From: Micromonospora sp. BL4 | GTDB lineage: Bacteria; Actinomycetota; Actinomycetes; Mycobacteriales; Micromonosporaceae | Assembly: GCF_003667505.1 (NCBI RefSeq) | Contig: NZ_RCVJ01000169.1 | Coordinates: 1-46,800 of the forward strand | Length of the DNA: 46,800 nt | Reading direction: 5' to 3' | In this document: in pieces, positions 15,946 through 25,047 of the stretch | Numbering within the stretch: the stretch's first letter is position 1 | Layout of the letters: each line of letters starts with the position of its first letter | Translations under genes and position numbers: made by a program | Notes under the pieces: generated by a model | Told to the model about the DNA's origin: nothing | The model's database searches: none | The model's input: the letters and a program-made list of their open reading frames with translations, nothing else

Positions 15946-16623
15946 ATGGGCATCGAGGAGAAGCTTCCCGCCGGCGTCCTGCTCACCTCGGTGGAGAAGC
16001 TGGTCAACTGGTCCCGGAAGTCGTCCGTGTGGGGCGCCACCTTCGGCCTGGCCTGCTGCGCCATCGAGATGATGGCCGCCGGTGGTCCGCACTACGACAT
16101 GGGCCGCTGGGGCATGGAGGTCTTCCGGGCCTCGCCCCGGCAGGCCGACCTGATGATCGTGGCCGGCCGGGTGAGTCAGAAGATGGCCCCGGTGCTGCGC
16201 CAAATCTACGACCAGATGGCCGAGCCCCGCTGGGTGCTCTCCATGGGCGTGTGCGCCAGCAGCGGCGGCATGTTCAACAACTACGCCATCGTGCAGGGCG
16301 TCGACCACGTCGTGCCGGTCGACATGTACCTGCCCGGCTGCCCGCCCCGGCCGGAGATGCTCATCGACGCGATCCTCAAGCTCCGCGAGAAGATCATGTA
16401 CGAGCCGCTGGGCCCGACCGGCCGCAAGATGCTGGCGGCCCGGCAGGAGCGTGGCGACGTTCCGGTCGTGCCCTACGGCTCCATGCCGTCCTCGTACCGC
16501 AACGACAAGGCCCGGCGTGCCGAGTGGACCAAGGCGGTCCGCGAGGGGCGCGAGGAGCAGTTGCGGATCGAGAACTGGATGAACGCGCAGAACCACCTCC
16601 ACCCGCAGGCAGGCCCCAAATGA
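15946..16623 (+). CDS. nuoB: NADH-quinone oxidoreductase subunit B
   Basis: Peripheral-arm subunit of 225 residues that holds cluster N2, the last iron-sulfur centre before the quinone. The ligands are visible: adjacent C37-C38 (LACCAIEMM), C103 (GVCASSGG) and C132 (PGCPPRP). The C-terminus is longer than in E. coli by about 50 residues rich in charged amino acids (ARQERGDVPVVPYG...NHLHPQAGPK), as in other actinobacteria. The start ATG 15946 follows AGGAAGG. Its stop overlaps the nuoC start (ATGA). Confidence 0.97.
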   Translation: MGIEEKLPAGVLLTSVEKLVNWSRKSSVWGATFGLACCAIEMMAAGGPHYDMGRWGMEVFRASPRQADLMIVAGRVSQKMAPVLRQIYDQMAEPRWVLSMGVCASSGGMFNNYAIVQGVDHVVPVDMYLPGCPPRPEMLIDAILKLREKIMYEPLGPTGRKMLAARQERGDVPVVPYGSMPSSYRNDKARRAEWTKAVREGREEQLRIENWMNAQNHLHPQAGPK

Positions 16624-17357
16624 CCTCACCCACCGACAAGCCCAACGACGGCGGCGTGCCGGTTCCGGTCACCCCGGCCGGTGCCAGCAGCACCGCCCCC
16701 GCCGAGTACCCGCCGGCCAGCCCGGCCGGCCGCGGGATGTTCGGCAACCACGGCACCGGCGACGTGTCCGGCTACGGCGGCCTGGTCCGCCAGCGCCAGC
16801 CGATCGAGGAGGCCGCCCGGCCGTACGGCGGCTACTTCGACGAGGTCCGCGACGCGCTGGAGGAGGCGTACCCCGCCTTCGGCGACGCGATCGAGAAGGT
16901 CGTGGTCGACCGGGGTGAGCTGACCCTGCACGTACGCCCGGAGCGGATCGCCGAGGTCTGCCAGGTGATGCGCGACGACCTGGCGCTGCGCTTCGAGCTG
17001 TGCTCCTCGGTGTCCGGGGTGGACTACCTCGGCGCCGACGAGCGCCGGCTGCACGTGGTCTACCTGCTCACCTCGATGACCTACCGGCGTCGGGTCCGGC
17101 TGGAGGCCGCCGTCTCCGCGGAGAGCCCGCACCTGCCCAGCGTGACGGCGGTCTACCCGACCGCCGACTGGCAGGAGCGGGAGGCGTACGACATGTTCGG
17201 CATCGTCTTCGACGGCCACCCCAACCTGACCCGGATCCTCATGCCGGACGACTGGGAGGGCCACCCGCAGCGCAAGGACTACCCGCTCGGTGGCGTGGCG
17301 GTCGAGTACAAGGGCGCTGAGATCCCGCCGCCGGACCGGAGGAGGTCCTACCAGTGA
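16620..17357 (+). CDS. nuoC: NADH-quinone oxidoreductase subunit C
   Basis: Peripheral-arm 30-kDa subunit (245 residues). The family signature is near the C-terminus: DWQEREAYDMFGIVFDGHPNL followed by LMPDDWEGHPQRKDYPLGG. About 80 N-terminal residues are a proline-, glycine- and alanine-rich extension before the folded domain begins at about PYGGYFDEVRDALEEAYP. ATG 16620 overlaps nuoB by four bases, and the stop overlaps nuoD by four (GTGA), so translation is coupled on both sides. C and D are separate genes, unlike the E. coli fusion. Confidence 0.97.
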   Translation: MTSPTDKPNDGGVPVPVTPAGASSTAPAEYPPASPAGRGMFGNHGTGDVSGYGGLVRQRQPIEEAARPYGGYFDEVRDALEEAYPAFGDAIEKVVVDRGELTLHVRPERIAEVCQVMRDDLALRFELCSSVSGVDYLGADERRLHVVYLLTSMTYRRRVRLEAAVSAESPHLPSVTAVYPTADWQEREAYDMFGIVFDGHPNLTRILMPDDWEGHPQRKDYPLGGVAVEYKGAEIPPPDRRRSYQ

Positions 17358-18679
17358 CCACGTCGAACTACGCGACCGAACGCGAGACCACCGAGGGCAG
17401 GGTCTTCACCGTCACCGGCGGGGACTGGGACACGGTCGTCTCGAGCACCGACCCGATCAACGACGAGCGGATCGTCGTCAACATGGGTCCGCAGCACCCG
17501 TCCACGCACGGGGTGCTGCGGCTGATCCTGGAGCTGGAGGGCGAGACGGTCCGTGAGGCCCGCTCGGTCGTCGGCTACCTGCACACCGGCATCGAGAAGA
17601 ACCTCGAATACCGCAACTGGGTCCAGGGCTCGACGTTCGTGACCCGGATGGACTACCTCGCCCCGATCTTCAACGAGACGGCGTACGCGCTCGCCGTCGA
17701 GAAGCTGCTCGGCATCACCGACGACATCACCGAGCGGGCCACCACCATCCGGGTGCTGATGATGGAGCTCAACCGGATCTCGTCGCACCTGGTCTGGCTG
17801 GCGACCACCGGCATGGAGCTGGGCGCGATCTCGATCATGCTCTACGGCTTCCGCGAGCGGGAGTACATCCTCGACATCTTCGAGACCATCACCGGCCTGC
17901 GGATGAACCACGCGTACGTCCGGCCGGGCGGCGTGGCGCAGGACGTGCCGGACGAGGCGATCGTCAAGATCCGCGAGTTCCTGAAGATGATGCCGAAGAA
18001 GCTCAAGGAGTACGAGGACCTCCTCTCCGGCCAGCCGATCTGGACCGAGCGGACGAAGAACGTCGCGGTGCTGGACGTGACCGGCTGCGTGGCGCTCGGC
18101 ATCACCGGGCCGGTGCTGCGCTCCGCCGGCCTGGCCTGGGACCTGCGCAAGACCATGCCGTACTGCGGTTACGAGACGTACGAGTTCGACGTGCCGACCC
18201 ACCCCGACGGTGACGTGTGGGGCCGCTACCAGGTCCGGCTGGCCGAGATCCGGGAGTCGATGAAGCTGGTCGAGCAGGCGCTGGACCGGCTCCGGCCGGG
18301 CCCGGTGATGGTCGCCGACCGCAAGATCGCCTGGCCGGCGCAGCTGGCCATCGGTGTCGACGGCATGGGCAACTCGCTGGAGCACGTCGCGAAGATCATG
18401 GGTCAGTCGATGGAGTCGCTGATCCACCACTTCAAGCTGGTCACCGAGGGCTTCCGGGTCCCGCCGGGCCAGGTGTACGTCGGCATCGAGTCGCCCCGCG
18501 GCGAGCTGGGCGTGCACGCGGTCTCCGACGGTGGCACCCGGCCGTACCGGGTGCACTACCGGGAACCGAGCTTCGTCAACCTCCAGGCCCTCCCGGCGAT
18601 GGCCGAGGGCGGCCTGATCGCCGACGTGATCGCCGGCGGCGCCTCGCTGGACCCCGTGATGGGTGGGTGTGACCGATGA
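17354..18679 (+). CDS. nuoD: NADH-quinone oxidoreductase subunit D
   Basis: The 49-kDa subunit (441 residues), which with NuoB forms the quinone-binding cavity. Family motifs: NMGPQHPSTHGVLRL, GYLHTGIEKN, HLVWLATTGMELGA and, near the C-terminus, ESPRGELGVHAVSDGGTRPYR. It starts at GTG 17354 with GGAGGAGG just upstream (within nuoC). It overlaps nuoE by four bases (ATGA). No residue anomaly was seen. Confidence 0.98.
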   Translation: MTTSNYATERETTEGRVFTVTGGDWDTVVSSTDPINDERIVVNMGPQHPSTHGVLRLILELEGETVREARSVVGYLHTGIEKNLEYRNWVQGSTFVTRMDYLAPIFNETAYALAVEKLLGITDDITERATTIRVLMMELNRISSHLVWLATTGMELGAISIMLYGFREREYILDIFETITGLRMNHAYVRPGGVAQDVPDEAIVKIREFLKMMPKKLKEYEDLLSGQPIWTERTKNVAVLDVTGCVALGITGPVLRSAGLAWDLRKTMPYCGYETYEFDVPTHPDGDVWGRYQVRLAEIRESMKLVEQALDRLRPGPVMVADRKIAWPAQLAIGVDGMGNSLEHVAKIMGQSMESLIHHFKLVTEGFRVPPGQVYVGIESPRGELGVHAVSDGGTRPYRVHYREPSFVNLQALPAMAEGGLIADVIAGGASLDPVMGGCDR

Positions 18680-19842
18680 GTTTTACCGAAACGACCCGCG
18701 AGCGGGCGCGCGAGATCATCGCCCGCTACCCGGCGGACCGGTCCCGCTCGGCGCTGCTGCCGCTGCTGCACCTGGTCCAGTCGGAGGAGGGCTACGTCTC
18801 CCCGGCCGGTGTCGCGTTCTGCGCCGAGGTGCTCGGACTGAACAAGGCCCAGGTCGGCGCGGTGGCCACCTTCTACACCATGTACAAGCGCAAGCCGACC
18901 GGCGACTTCCTGGTCAGCGTCTGCACCAACACCATGTGCAACGTGCTCGGCGGCCAGGAGGTCTACGACACCCTCGCCGAGCACCTCGGTGTCGGGCACG
19001 ACGAGACCACCGCCGACGGGAAGATCACCCTGGAGCACGCCGAGTGCCTGGCGGCCTGTGACTACGGCCCGGTGATGACCGTCAACTACGACTTCTTCGA
19101 CGGCGTGGACTCGTCCACCGCGGTCGGAGTGGTCGACGAGCTGCGCGCCGGCGGCCGGCCGATGCCGACCCGGGGCGCCCGGCTCTGCACGCTCAAGGAG
19201 ATGGCCGTGCAGCTCGCCGGTTTCGCCGACGAGCGCGACGGCGCGGTCGCCGACGGTGGGCCGGGCGAGCCCACCTTGCGCGGGCTGCGGCTGGCGCAGC
19301 AGCACGGCGTGTCGGTGCCGGGCTTCGACCCGAACACCCCGATCCGCAGCAAGGCCGAGGCGGACAAGGCAGCCGCCAAGGCGAAGGCCGCCGGGGCGGC
19401 CGCCAAGCCGGTCGAGGCGCCCGCCCCGCAGGTCGGCCCGGTGAAGGGTGGCGACGGAGCGTCCGCCCCGACGGGTACGCCCGGCAACGCCGGCGCCGGC
19501 CAGCCGGTTCCCGCCGCGGCGGCGACCGGCAGCACCGCGCCGGACGTGAAGGCGCCGGACGACAAGTCGCCGCAGGTGCGTACCGCCGAGACCCGCCAGC
19601 CGGACGCGGCGACCGCCGTGCCCGACGCGCCCGGCACCAAGGTCCCGGTGGAGACCTCGCCGCCGGCCGCGCGCGACGCGCAGGAGGCGGAGGCCGCCGG
19701 CGTGGCGGACAACGCGCCGGCCGGTGACGGCAAGCCCGCCGGTGACTCCACCGGCGCGCAGGAGCGAAACCTCAACGAAGCGTCGGCGGGCGCCGGTGGC
19801 GCGAACTCCGCCGCCGCGAGCGAAACGGGGGCCCAGAAGTGA
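18676..19842 (+). CDS. nuoE: NADH-quinone oxidoreductase subunit E with long disordered tail
   Basis: Peripheral-arm [2Fe-2S] subunit (cluster N1a). The ligands C83, C88, C124 and C128 (CTNTMC and ECLAAC) lie in a normal thioredoxin-like domain, residues 1-185. After GFDPNTPIRSKAEADK near 216-231 the protein continues for about 155 residues as an Ala/Pro/Gly/Asp-rich chain with no fold, for 388 residues in total; typical NuoE proteins have about 160-250. No stop or frameshift interrupts it and it ends in a GTGA overlap with nuoF, so the tail is a true part of the gene. Its role is unknown; it may tether partners or just be tolerated. Confidence 0.96.
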   Translation: MSFTETTRERAREIIARYPADRSRSALLPLLHLVQSEEGYVSPAGVAFCAEVLGLNKAQVGAVATFYTMYKRKPTGDFLVSVCTNTMCNVLGGQEVYDTLAEHLGVGHDETTADGKITLEHAECLAACDYGPVMTVNYDFFDGVDSSTAVGVVDELRAGGRPMPTRGARLCTLKEMAVQLAGFADERDGAVADGGPGEPTLRGLRLAQQHGVSVPGFDPNTPIRSKAEADKAAAKAKAAGAAAKPVEAPAPQVGPVKGGDGASAPTGTPGNAGAGQPVPAAAATGSTAPDVKAPDDKSPQVRTAETRQPDAATAVPDAPGTKVPVETSPPAARDAQEAEAAGVADNAPAGDGKPAGDSTGAQERNLNEASAGAGGANSAAASETGAQK

Positions 19843-21155
19843 CCACTCCCCGCCCGGAGACGTTGGCCAAGCTGACGCCGGTGCTGACCAAGCGCTGGCT
19901 GTCGCCGGATGCCTGGCGGATCGGCACGTACGAGCAGCTCGACGGCTACGCCGCGCTGCGCAAGGCGCTCAAGGCCCACCCGGACGACCTGATCCAGCTG
20001 ATCAAGGACTCCGGGCTGCGCGGTCGTGGCGGCGCCGGCTTCCCCACCGGTCTCAAGTGGGGCTTCATCCCGCAGGGCGACGGCAAGCCGCACTACCTGG
20101 TGGTCAACGCCGACGAGGGCGAGCCGGGCACCTGCAAGGACCTGCCGCTGATGACCCACGACCCGCACTCGCTGGTGGAGGGCGTGATCATCGCGTCGTA
20201 CGCGATCCGGGCCAACCGCGCCTACATCTACATCCGGGGCGAGGCGGTGCACGCCGCGCGCCGGCTGCGCAACGCGGTCCAGGAGGCGTACGACAAGGGC
20301 TACCTCGGCCGGAACATCCTGCGCAGCGGGTACGACCTGGAGCTGGTGGTGCACTCGGGCGCCGGGGCGTACATCTGCGGCGAGGAGACGGCGCTGCTGG
20401 ACTCGCTGGAGGGGTTCCGGGGCCAGCCCCGGCTGCGCCCGCCGTTCCCGGCCACCCACGGCCTGTACGCCAGCCCGACGGTGGTGAACAACGTCGGCAC
20501 CATCGCCAGCGTGCCGCCGATCGTGCTCGGCGGGGCCGACTGGTGGAAGAGCATGGGCACCGAGAAGTCCTCCGGGCCGATGATCTACTCGCTGTCCGGC
20601 CGGGTCGTCAACCCGGGCCAGTACGAGTGCTCGATGGGCGTCACGCTGCGCGAGCTGCTGGAGCTGGCCGGCGGGATGCAGCCCGGGCACAACCTGAAGT
20701 TCTGGACCCCGGGCGGCTCGTCCACCCCGCTGCTCGCCGCCGAGCATTTGGACGTGCCGCTGGACTTCGAGGGGGTGGCGGCGGCCGGCTCGATCCTCGG
20801 CACCACGGCCACCCAGATCTTCTCCGACCAGGACTGCCCGGTCTACGCGACGTACCGGTGGCTGGAGTTCTACCACCACGAGTCGTGCGGCAAGTGCACC
20901 CCGTGCCGTGAGGGCAACTACTGGATGGTCCGGGTCTACCGGCGGATCCTCGCCGGCCAGGGCACCCACGAGGATCTGGAAACCCTGCTGGACACCTGCG
21001 ACAACATCCTCGGCCGCTCGTTCTGCGGTCTGGGCGACGGTGCGACCAGCCCGGTGACGTCGTCCCTGAAGTACTTCAAGCAGGACTACCTCGACTACAT
21101 CGAGGGTCGGACCGCACCCAAGCTGTCGGAGAAGACCCTGGTAGGGGCGCACTGA
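19839..21155 (+). CDS. nuoF: NADH-quinone oxidoreductase subunit F
   Basis: NADH-oxidising flavoprotein subunit (438 residues) with FMN and cluster N3. The nucleotide and FMN sites show as GRGGAGFPTGLKWGF near 60-75 and NADEGEPGTCKD near 90-100. The cluster ligands are C350, C353 and C356 (SCGKCTPCREG) with C396 (SFCGLGDGA). It starts at GTG 19839 inside the nuoE stop, and its TGA shares a base with the nuoG ATG. A sizable antisense open frame here is a GC artefact. Confidence 0.98.
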   Translation: MTTPRPETLAKLTPVLTKRWLSPDAWRIGTYEQLDGYAALRKALKAHPDDLIQLIKDSGLRGRGGAGFPTGLKWGFIPQGDGKPHYLVVNADEGEPGTCKDLPLMTHDPHSLVEGVIIASYAIRANRAYIYIRGEAVHAARRLRNAVQEAYDKGYLGRNILRSGYDLELVVHSGAGAYICGEETALLDSLEGFRGQPRLRPPFPATHGLYASPTVVNNVGTIASVPPIVLGGADWWKSMGTEKSSGPMIYSLSGRVVNPGQYECSMGVTLRELLELAGGMQPGHNLKFWTPGGSSTPLLAAEHLDVPLDFEGVAAAGSILGTTATQIFSDQDCPVYATYRWLEFYHHESCGKCTPCREGNYWMVRVYRRILAGQGTHEDLETLLDTCDNILGRSFCGLGDGATSPVTSSLKYFKQDYLDYIEGRTAPKLSEKTLVGAH

Positions 21156-23662
21156 TGACCGACGTAGCCAAGCAGACCGAGACCGTCACGCTCACCATCG
21201 ACGGCGTCGAGGTCACCGCCCCCAAGGGGACGCTGCTGATCCGGGCCGCCGAGCAGATGGGCACGGAGATCCCCCGGTTCTGCGACCACCCGCTGCTGGC
21301 CCCGGCCGGCGCGTGCCGGCAGTGCCTGGTCGAGGTGGAGGGGCAGCGCAAGCCGGTCGCCTCCTGCACCCAGACCGTCGCCGACGGCATGGTGGTGCGC
21401 ACCCAGCTCACCTCCCCGGTGGCCAAGAAGGCGCAGGAGGGTGTGATGGAGCTGCTGCTCCTCAACCACCCCCTGGACTGCCCGATGTGTGACAAGGGCG
21501 GCGAGTGCCCCCTGCAGAACCAGGCGATGTCCACCGGCCGCACCGACTCGCGCTTCCACGAGCACAAGCGGGAGTACGAGAAGCCGATGGCGATCAGCAG
21601 CCAGGTGCTGCTGGACCGCGAGCGTTGTGTGCTCTGCCAGCGCTGCACCCGGTTCTCCGAGGAGATCGCCGGCGACAAGTTCATCGACCTGATGGGCCGG
21701 TCGTCCGCCGAGGAGATCAACATCTACCGGGACGACGCGTACGGCGAGGAGGGCGACGCCGGTGACGTGCCGTTCAACTCCTACTTCTCCGGCAACACCG
21801 TGCAGATCTGCCCGGTGGGCGCGCTGACCGGTGCCCAGTACCGGTTCCGGGCCCGGCCGTTCGACCTGGTCTCCAGCCCGAGCGTCTGCGAGCACTGCTC
21901 GGCGGGCTGCGGGCAGCGCACCGACTGGCGGCGCGGCAAGGTGCTGCGCCGGCTGGCCGGCGACGAGCCGGAGGTCAACGAGGAGTGGAACTGCGACAAG
22001 GGCCGGTGGGGCTTCCAGTACGCCCGGGCCACCGACCGGCTGACCACGCCGCTGGTCCGCGACGAGCACACCGGCGAGCTGCGCGAGGCCTCCTGGAGTG
22101 AGGCGCTCACCGTGGCCGCCGAGGGGCTGCACGCGGCCCGCGAGAGCGGGCAGGGCACGGCGGTGCTCACCGGCGGTCGGCTGACCGTCGAGGACGCCTA
22201 CGCGTACGCGAAGTTCGCCCGGGTCGCGCTGAACACCAACGACATCGACTTCCGGGCCCGGCCGGTCTCCCGCGAGGAGGCCGACTTCCTGGCCAGCTCG
22301 GTCGCCGGGGTCACCGACGTCACCTACACCGACGTGGAGAACGCGCCAGCGGTGGTGCTGGTCGGCCTGGAGCCGGAGGAGGAGTGCCCGATCCTCTTCC
22401 TGCGGCTGCGCAAGGCGTACCTGAAGAAGACCCTGACGGTGTACGCGCTGGCGCCGTTCGCCACCCGTGGCCTGGAGAAGCTCGGCGCCAAGCTGGCCCG
22501 GGTGGTGCCGGGCGAGGAGGCCAGCGTGCTCGCCGAGCACGCCACGGTCGCCGAGGCGCTCAGCGCGCCGGGCGCGATCCTGATCGTCGGCGAGCGACTG
22601 GCCAGCGTGCCGGGCGGGCTCTCCGCCGCGGCGGACGTGGCCCGGCGGACCGGCGCGAAGCTGGTCTGGGTGCCGCGGCGCGCGGGTGACCGCGGCGCGG
22701 TCGACGCGGGCTGCCTGCCCAACCTGCTCCCCGGTGGCCGGCTGGTCACCGAGCCGGCGGCCCGGGCCGAGCTGGGCGAGGCGTGGGACATCCCGGCCGG
22801 GGTGATCCCGAGCCAGGCCGGTCGGGACACCGATCAGATCCTGGCGGCTGCGGCGAACGGGCAGCTCGGCGCGCTGGTGGTCGGCGGGGTCGACCCGGCC
22901 GACCTGGCCGACCCGCGGCTCGCCGAGACCGCCCTGGACGCGGTGCCGTTCCTGGTCAGCCTGGAGCTGCGGGGCAGCGCGGTGACCCGGCGGGCGAACG
23001 TGGTGCTCCCGATCGCCCCGGTGGTCGAGAAGGCCGGCAGCTTCCTGGACTGGGAGGGTCGGCTGCGCCCGTTCGAGGCGGTGCTGCAGACCGCGGCGAT
23101 GACCGACGGCCGCGTGCTCGACGCGCTGGCCGCGCTGCTCGACGTGCGGCTCGGCACCGCGGACGTGCCGAGCGTGCGCCGCGAACTGGGCACGCTGCCG
23201 GCGACCCGCACCCAGCGGCCGGCCCCGCCGTCGGTGGCGCCGGGCAGGGTGCCGCACCCGGGCGCCGGGGAGGCCGTGCTGGCCACCTGGCACCAGCTCG
23301 TCGACCTGGGCACCCTGACCGACGGCGACGAGCACCTCGCCGGCACCGCCCGCCCGCCGGTGGTGCGGCTGGGCAAGGGCACCGCCGAGGCGCTCGGTGT
23401 CGCCGACGGTGACGCGGTCACGGTCGGCACCGACCGGGGGGCACTGACCCTGCCGGCGGAGCTCACCGAGATGCCGGACGGCGTGGTCTGGCTGCCGACC
23501 AACTCACCCGGCTCGACCGTGCGACGCAGCCTCGGGGCGACGTCCGGCGCGGTCGTCCGGATCTCCGTCCCCGCACCGGGTGCGGCCGTCCCGGCCGGGC
23601 GGGTCGCGGCGGACGAGACCGGTCTCCCGGGTCCGCTCCTCAACGCTGGGGGTAACCAGTGA
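21155..23662 (+). CDS. nuoG: NADH-quinone oxidoreductase subunit G
   Basis: The 75-kDa subunit (835 residues). An N-terminal [2Fe-2S] ferredoxin domain has ligands C43, C54, C57 and C71. A CPMCDKGGECPLQN region and CVLCQRCTRFSEEIAG carry [4Fe-4S] centres, and CEHCSAGCGQRTDWRRGKVLR opens the molybdopterin-oxidoreductase-like half. That half is about 600 residues and ends with a domain resembling a molydopterin-dinucleotide-binding fold. The start overlaps the nuoF stop by one base. Its stop codon lies at the edge of a 26-bp repeat shared with the nuoM-nuoN gap. Confidence 0.97.
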   Translation: MTDVAKQTETVTLTIDGVEVTAPKGTLLIRAAEQMGTEIPRFCDHPLLAPAGACRQCLVEVEGQRKPVASCTQTVADGMVVRTQLTSPVAKKAQEGVMELLLLNHPLDCPMCDKGGECPLQNQAMSTGRTDSRFHEHKREYEKPMAISSQVLLDRERCVLCQRCTRFSEEIAGDKFIDLMGRSSAEEINIYRDDAYGEEGDAGDVPFNSYFSGNTVQICPVGALTGAQYRFRARPFDLVSSPSVCEHCSAGCGQRTDWRRGKVLRRLAGDEPEVNEEWNCDKGRWGFQYARATDRLTTPLVRDEHTGELREASWSEALTVAAEGLHAARESGQGTAVLTGGRLTVEDAYAYAKFARVALNTNDIDFRARPVSREEADFLASSVAGVTDVTYTDVENAPAVVLVGLEPEEECPILFLRLRKAYLKKTLTVYALAPFATRGLEKLGAKLARVVPGEEASVLAEHATVAEALSAPGAILIVGERLASVPGGLSAAADVARRTGAKLVWVPRRAGDRGAVDAGCLPNLLPGGRLVTEPAARAELGEAWDIPAGVIPSQAGRDTDQILAAAANGQLGALVVGGVDPADLADPRLAETALDAVPFLVSLELRGSAVTRRANVVLPIAPVVEKAGSFLDWEGRLRPFEAVLQTAAMTDGRVLDALAALLDVRLGTADVPSVRRELGTLPATRTQRPAPPSVAPGRVPHPGAGEAVLATWHQLVDLGTLTDGDEHLAGTARPPVVRLGKGTAEALGVADGDAVTVGTDRGALTLPAELTEMPDGVVWLPTNSPGSTVRRSLGATSGAVVRISVPAPGAAVPAGRVAADETGLPGPLLNAGGNQ

Positions 23663-23686
23663 GCCCCGCAGTCGCGAACGAAAGGT
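23661..23686 (+). repeat. 26-bp interspersed repeat, copy 1 (before nuoH)
   Basis: Identical over 26 bases to 30330-30355. It begins inside the nuoG stop codon and ends with an AAAGG ribosome-binding site placed 8 bases before the nuoH GTG. Confidence 0.9.
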
Positions 23687-23693
23687 GGGCACA

Positions 23694-25046
23694 GTGAGCC
23701 CGTCTTACCTGGCCCAGGATCCGACGCTGGCCGACTTCGGCCGGGATCCGTGGTGGCTGGTCCTCATCAAGATTGTCTTCGCGTTCGCCTTCGGTCTGCT
23801 GGCCACGCTGCTCGGCGTCTGGTTCGAGCGGCGCGTGGTGGGCTACATGCAGGTGCGGCCCGGCCCCAACCAGGTCGGCCCGTTCGGCCTGCTGCAGACG
23901 CTGGCCGACGGTCTGAAGATGGCCTTCAAGGAGGACATCCTGCCGAAGGCGGCCGACAAGGTCGTCTACTTCTTCGCCCCGACCATCTCGGTGATCTGCG
24001 CGGTCACCGCGCTGTCGGTGGTGCCGTTCGGCCCGATGGTGAGCATCTTCGGCCACCACACGCCCTTGCAGGTCACCGACGTGCCCGTGGCGGTGCTGCT
24101 GCTGTTGGCCTGCTCCTCGATGGGCGTCTACGGCATCGTGCTGGGCGGGTGGGCCTCCGGCTCGACGTACCCGCTCCTCGGCGGTCTGCGGTCGAGCGCC
24201 CAGATGATCTCCTACGAGGTCGCCATGGGGCTGAGCATCGTGGCGGTGTTCATGACCGCCGGCACGATGAGCACCAGCGGGATCGTCGCCGCCCAGGGCT
24301 CCGGCACCCAGCTGACCATCTTCGGCCAGCAGCTCCCGGCGCCGGGCTGGTACGCGATCCTGCTGCTGCCCAGCTTCATCATCTTCTTCATCGCCACCGT
24401 GGGTGAGACCAACCGGGCCCCGTTCGACCTGCCCGAGGCCGAGTCCGAGCTGGTCGCCGGCTTCATGACGGAATACAGCTCGCTGAAGTTCGCGCTCTTC
24501 ATGCTCAGCGAGTACGTCGCGATGGTGACCATGTCGGCGGTCACCACCACGCTGTTCCTCGGTGGCTGGCGCGCGCCGTGGCCGATCACCATCTGGGAGG
24601 GCGCCAACTCCGGTTGGTGGCCGATGCTCTGGTTCTTCGGCAAGGTGATCGCGCTGGTCTTCGTCTTCGTGTGGCTGCGCGGCACGCTGCCTCGGCTGCG
24701 CTACGACCAGTTCATGCGCTTCGGCTGGAAGGTGCTGCTGCCGATCAACCTGGTCTGGATCCTGGTCCTGTCGGGCCTGCGCTCCATCGAGGACTGGGAC
24801 ACGCGCGGCAAGCTGATCGCCGTCGGCATCCCGGCCGGCATCCTGCTGATCGCCACGCTGTTCTGGCCCAGCCGCCGGCCGCAGCCGAAGCCGACGCCGC
24901 AGGAACAGGTGGACAGCCGCCCGTACGGGAGCTTCCCGCTGCCACCGATGGATCTTCAGGTACCACCGAGCCCGCGTATCACGCGCGTGGTCGCCGAGCG
25001 GGAGCCGGCCAACATCGCCACCGGCTCGGACTCCAGGGAGGTGTGA
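23694..25046 (+). CDS. nuoH: NADH-quinone oxidoreductase subunit H
   Basis: Membrane subunit at the junction with the peripheral arm (450 residues, eight or nine helices); it forms part of the quinone channel. The signatures GYMQVRPGPNQVGPFGLLQTLADGLK and ETNRAPFDLPEAESELVAGFMTEY are intact. GTG 23694 is chosen because AAAGG lies 8 bases upstream and because the frame further upstream is nuoG coding sequence. The C-terminal 80 residues are a soluble extension rich in Pro and Arg, common in actinobacteria. One base separates its stop from nuoI. Confidence 0.97.
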   Translation: MSPSYLAQDPTLADFGRDPWWLVLIKIVFAFAFGLLATLLGVWFERRVVGYMQVRPGPNQVGPFGLLQTLADGLKMAFKEDILPKAADKVVYFFAPTISVICAVTALSVVPFGPMVSIFGHHTPLQVTDVPVAVLLLLACSSMGVYGIVLGGWASGSTYPLLGGLRSSAQMISYEVAMGLSIVAVFMTAGTMSTSGIVAAQGSGTQLTIFGQQLPAPGWYAILLLPSFIIFFIATVGETNRAPFDLPEAESELVAGFMTEYSSLKFALFMLSEYVAMVTMSAVTTTLFLGGWRAPWPITIWEGANSGWWPMLWFFGKVIALVFVFVWLRGTLPRLRYDQFMRFGWKVLLPINLVWILVLSGLRSIEDWDTRGKLIAVGIPAGILLIATLFWPSRRPQPKPTPQEQVDSRPYGSFPLPPMDLQVPPSPRITRVVAEREPANIATGSDSREV

Positions 25047-25047
25047 C

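Noticed and set aside
19086..21152. 688-codon minus-strand open frame, and similar ones at 21095-23335 and 23640-25121
   Set aside because: They are antisense to nuoE, nuoF, nuoG and nuoH, with composition expected from reading GC-rich codons backwards.
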